The position numbers were made by a program, and so were the translations under genes. A stretch of DNA of 64,000 nt from assembly GCA_964489835.1 (NCBI GenBank), contig CAZBBC010000011.1, forward strand, positions 1-64,000. The letters are read 5' to 3'. This DNA is from CAZBBC01 sp964489835 (GTDB taxonomy: Bacteria; Calditrichota; Calditrichia; JAJRVZ01). The notes beneath the pieces were generated by a model, which saw only the letters and a list, made by a program, of their open reading frames with translations, ran no database searches and was not told where the DNA came from. Positions 62,391-64,000 of this stretch are shown in pieces; within the stretch, counting starts at the first letter, position 1, and the number at the start of each line of letters is the position of its first letter.

Positions 62391-63551
62391 ATGTCCAAAG
62401 AGGGTTCAATTGATGTCAACACCGGGCAACGCTTGACCAGTCTTGAACAGAAGGGAGTTTCCAGAAGAGATTTTCTAAAGTTCTGTACCGCTGTGGCAGC
62501 AACGATGGGTATGCCCCTTAGTATGGCAGAAGTAATCGCCCAAACCGTTGGCAGTGCGAAACGCCCACCGGTGATCTGGCTTCATTTTCAGGAGTGTACC
62601 GGTTGTACAGAATCTCTGTTGAGGGCTACACATCCATCGGTTGAGCACCTGGTATTAGACCTGATCTCACTCGATTATTCAGAGACTCTTAACGTGGCCG
62701 CCGGTCATCAGGTAGAAGAAGCGTTACACCAGTCAATCGAGGCAAACAAAGGTAAATTTATTCTGGTTTGTGAAGGTTCTGTGCCGATAAACGACGGCGG
62801 TATTTACTGTAAAATCGGTGGACGTACGGCCCTGGAAATTGTGAAAGATATCGGCCCGAAAGCTGCCGCGGTCGTTGCTATTGGATCTTGTGCCTCGTGG
62901 GGCGGCGTCCAATCGGCCTCTCCCAATCCAACCGGCGCAAAGGGGATCCATGAAATTTTGACCGATCAGGCAGTAATCAATCTTCCCGGTTGTCCGGCCA
63001 GTCCTTACAATCTTTTATCGACCGTGTTATACTTTTTAACCTTAGGTAAACTGCCTGAATTGGATGCGATGGGCCGGCCAAAATTTGCTTACGGACGCCT
63101 GGTTCATGAAAATTGCGAACGCCGACCGCATTTCGACGCCGGACGATTTGCTGAAGTATTTGGAGATGATGGACATCGTCAGGGATGGTGTTTGTATAAA
63201 CTGGGATGCAAAGGCCCGGAGACTTATGCCAATTGTCCTATTCAGCTTTATTGCGATGTTGGATCCAACGCCTGGCCTGTTGGTACGGGTCATCCCTGTT
63301 TTGGTTGTACTGAGAAAGGGGTTGGTTTTACGAAGCCTATCCATCAACAAGCGACGGTATTTACAGTCACACCACCGGCAACTTATCCCGATATTGTTGA
63401 AGAGAAAACAAGCGGTGGGTGGACCATTGGTGGAGCGGCTGTAGCGGGAGCTCTTGCCGGTGCTGCCGTAACTGCCGGTATCAAAGTCACAAAACGCCTG
63501 GCAGATGAGGAAGGGGTAAAAGAAGACAAAGCGGCAAAAGACAAATCTTAA
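62391..63551 (+). CDS. [NiFe] hydrogenase small subunit, Tat-exported, membrane-anchored
   Basis: 386 aa. The Tat signal SRRDFLKFCTAVAATMGMPL is followed by the proximal-cluster motif FQECTGCTESLLR. GSCASWGGVQ and LPGCPASPYNLL complete it, and the distal and medial cluster region runs from HENCERRPHFD to CPIQLYC and GHPCFGCTEKG. A hydrophobic C-terminal helix (GGAAVAGALAGAAVTAGIKV) anchors it. This is the group 1 respiratory uptake type, which feeds electrons from H2 to the membrane. The large subunit is not in the window but should lie just downstream. Confidence 0.96.
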   Translation: MSKEGSIDVNTGQRLTSLEQKGVSRRDFLKFCTAVAATMGMPLSMAEVIAQTVGSAKRPPVIWLHFQECTGCTESLLRATHPSVEHLVLDLISLDYSETLNVAAGHQVEEALHQSIEANKGKFILVCEGSVPINDGGIYCKIGGRTALEIVKDIGPKAAAVVAIGSCASWGGVQSASPNPTGAKGIHEILTDQAVINLPGCPASPYNLLSTVLYFLTLGKLPELDAMGRPKFAYGRLVHENCERRPHFDAGRFAEVFGDDGHRQGWCLYKLGCKGPETYANCPIQLYCDVGSNAWPVGTGHPCFGCTEKGVGFTKPIHQQATVFTVTPPATYPDIVEEKTSGGWTIGGAAVAGALAGAAVTAGIKVTKRLADEEGVKEDKAAKDKS

Positions 63552-63563
63552 GGAGGTGTGCGA

Positions 63564-64000
63564 ATGAATCTGCAAAGAAGAGATTTTTTTAAAGTTCTCT
63601 CCGCTGGTGTCGTTACCGCGACCACCTCGCGCACTGCTTTTGCCCGTCCAACAAAAACGATGCCTCCGGAGTCAGTCGGTCTTTTATACGATGCCACCTT
63701 ATGTATCGGATGTAAAGCCTGTGAGGTGGGTTGTAAAACCAGAAATAATAAACCAAGTGTTCATTCCGAAATTGAGGAACATTTTAACGTAAATGGAACT
63801 TGGGATGATGCGCGTGATCTTGATTCGGCAACGATGAATAAGATCAAGGTTTATAAAAATGGGACTGCCGCGGTCAAAGATCAGGAAATTGATGGTTTCT
63901 CATTTGTCAAACGTGCCTGTATGCATTGTTACGATCCGGACTGTCAATCCGCGTGTCCGACATCTGCTCTTCAAAAAAATCCGGTAACCGGAATTGTAAC
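63564..64000 (+). CDS. HybA-like 4Fe-4S ferredoxin subunit of the hydrogenase (partial)
   Basis: 145 codons before the window ends, from an ATG with AAGGAGG 8 bases upstream. It begins MNLQRRDFFKVLSAGVVTAT, a Tat-type signal, and then carries CIGCKACEVGCK and CMHCYDPDCQSACP, the start of two 4Fe-4S sets typical of HybA/DsrO-type electron carriers. It lies 12 bases after the small subunit stop, so the order is small subunit, ferredoxin, as in hybOAB operons. The 3' part lies beyond 64000. Confidence 0.92.
   Translation, partial: MNLQRRDFFKVLSAGVVTATTSRTAFARPTKTMPPESVGLLYDATLCIGCKACEVGCKTRNNKPSVHSEIEEHFNVNGTWDDARDLDSATMNKIKVYKNGTAAVKDQEIDGFSFVKRACMHCYDPDCQSACPTSALQKNPVTGIV

Overview
The window reads as chromosome from a Gram-negative bacterium of the FCB side of the tree (Calditrichota, KSB1, Marinimicrobia or Ignavibacteria-like). 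The base composition is moderately AT-rich and most genes lie on the minus strand. The affiliation is inferred from four things: a secreted protein ending in a type IX-style C-terminal sorting domain, a long SecA with a SEC-C zinc tail, very large periplasmic TPR proteins, and intergenic palindromic repeats of the kind common in those phyla. No rRNA, tRNA or CRISPR array was found. TGA is used as a normal stop, for example in hbd.

Positions 1-5300 (minus strand) hold a glycolytic operon gapA-pgk-tpiA (tpiA cut by the window edge). Next to it is a decayed stretch: a cysteine/cystathionine synthase fragment, a metallo-beta-lactamase-fold fragment, a dispersed repeat, and a LamG-PKD-FnIII secreted protein gene interrupted by an in-frame TGA. 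At 5938-9139 (plus) lies a three-gene purine-salvage operon: an MTA/SAH-deaminase-like amidohydrolase, a TPR lipoprotein and adenosine deaminase. At 9146-16532 (minus) the order of transcription is phoH, thiolase, 3-hydroxyacyl-CoA dehydrogenase, nusB, phosphoesterase, secA. At 16840-20025 (minus) are a coiled-coil lipoprotein, a LysM protein and aspS.

Positions 20129-30935 (minus) hold a seven-gene envelope operon: two large TPR proteins (876 aa and about 1617 aa), a small exported protein, a TolQ/ExbB-type channel, two ExbD/TolR proteins and an AgmX/PglI-type TonB-like protein. This is a complete proton-driven force-transduction module whose substrate is unknown, and it is the best candidate here for a poorly described system. 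Positions 31091-41176 (minus) carry parA-parB, an M23 peptidase, a bactofilin, atpZ/atpI and the F0F1 ATP synthase genes atpBEFHAGDC, apparently co-directional throughout.

Positions 41557-48653 (plus) begin with a GMC/FAD oxidoreductase remnant that has lost its middle. Then come a small conserved protein, a YbaK-type deacylase, a BCAM0308-like zinc protein, a membrane-embedded aminopropyltransferase-like protein, and a TIGR03546/TIGR03545 pair (DUF2062 membrane protein plus an AsmA-like protein). Positions 48669-59079 (minus) encode an RND export system: an adaptor lipoprotein, two RND permeases (one with a membrane-rich insertion of about 220 aa) and an outer-membrane barrel.

Positions 59221-61417 (minus) hold nikR, an ECF-like membrane protein and a THEP1-type NTPase. 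Positions 61807-64000 (plus) hold a MarR-family regulator with a cysteine-rich tail, followed by the small subunit and the ferredoxin subunit of a Tat-exported [NiFe] hydrogenase that runs off the window. The two divergent units suggest that nickel supply and hydrogenase synthesis are linked.

Intergenic regions carry several families of short palindromic repeats, some nested in one another and one doubling as a terminator. All family assignments come from reading motifs by eye; no database search was run.
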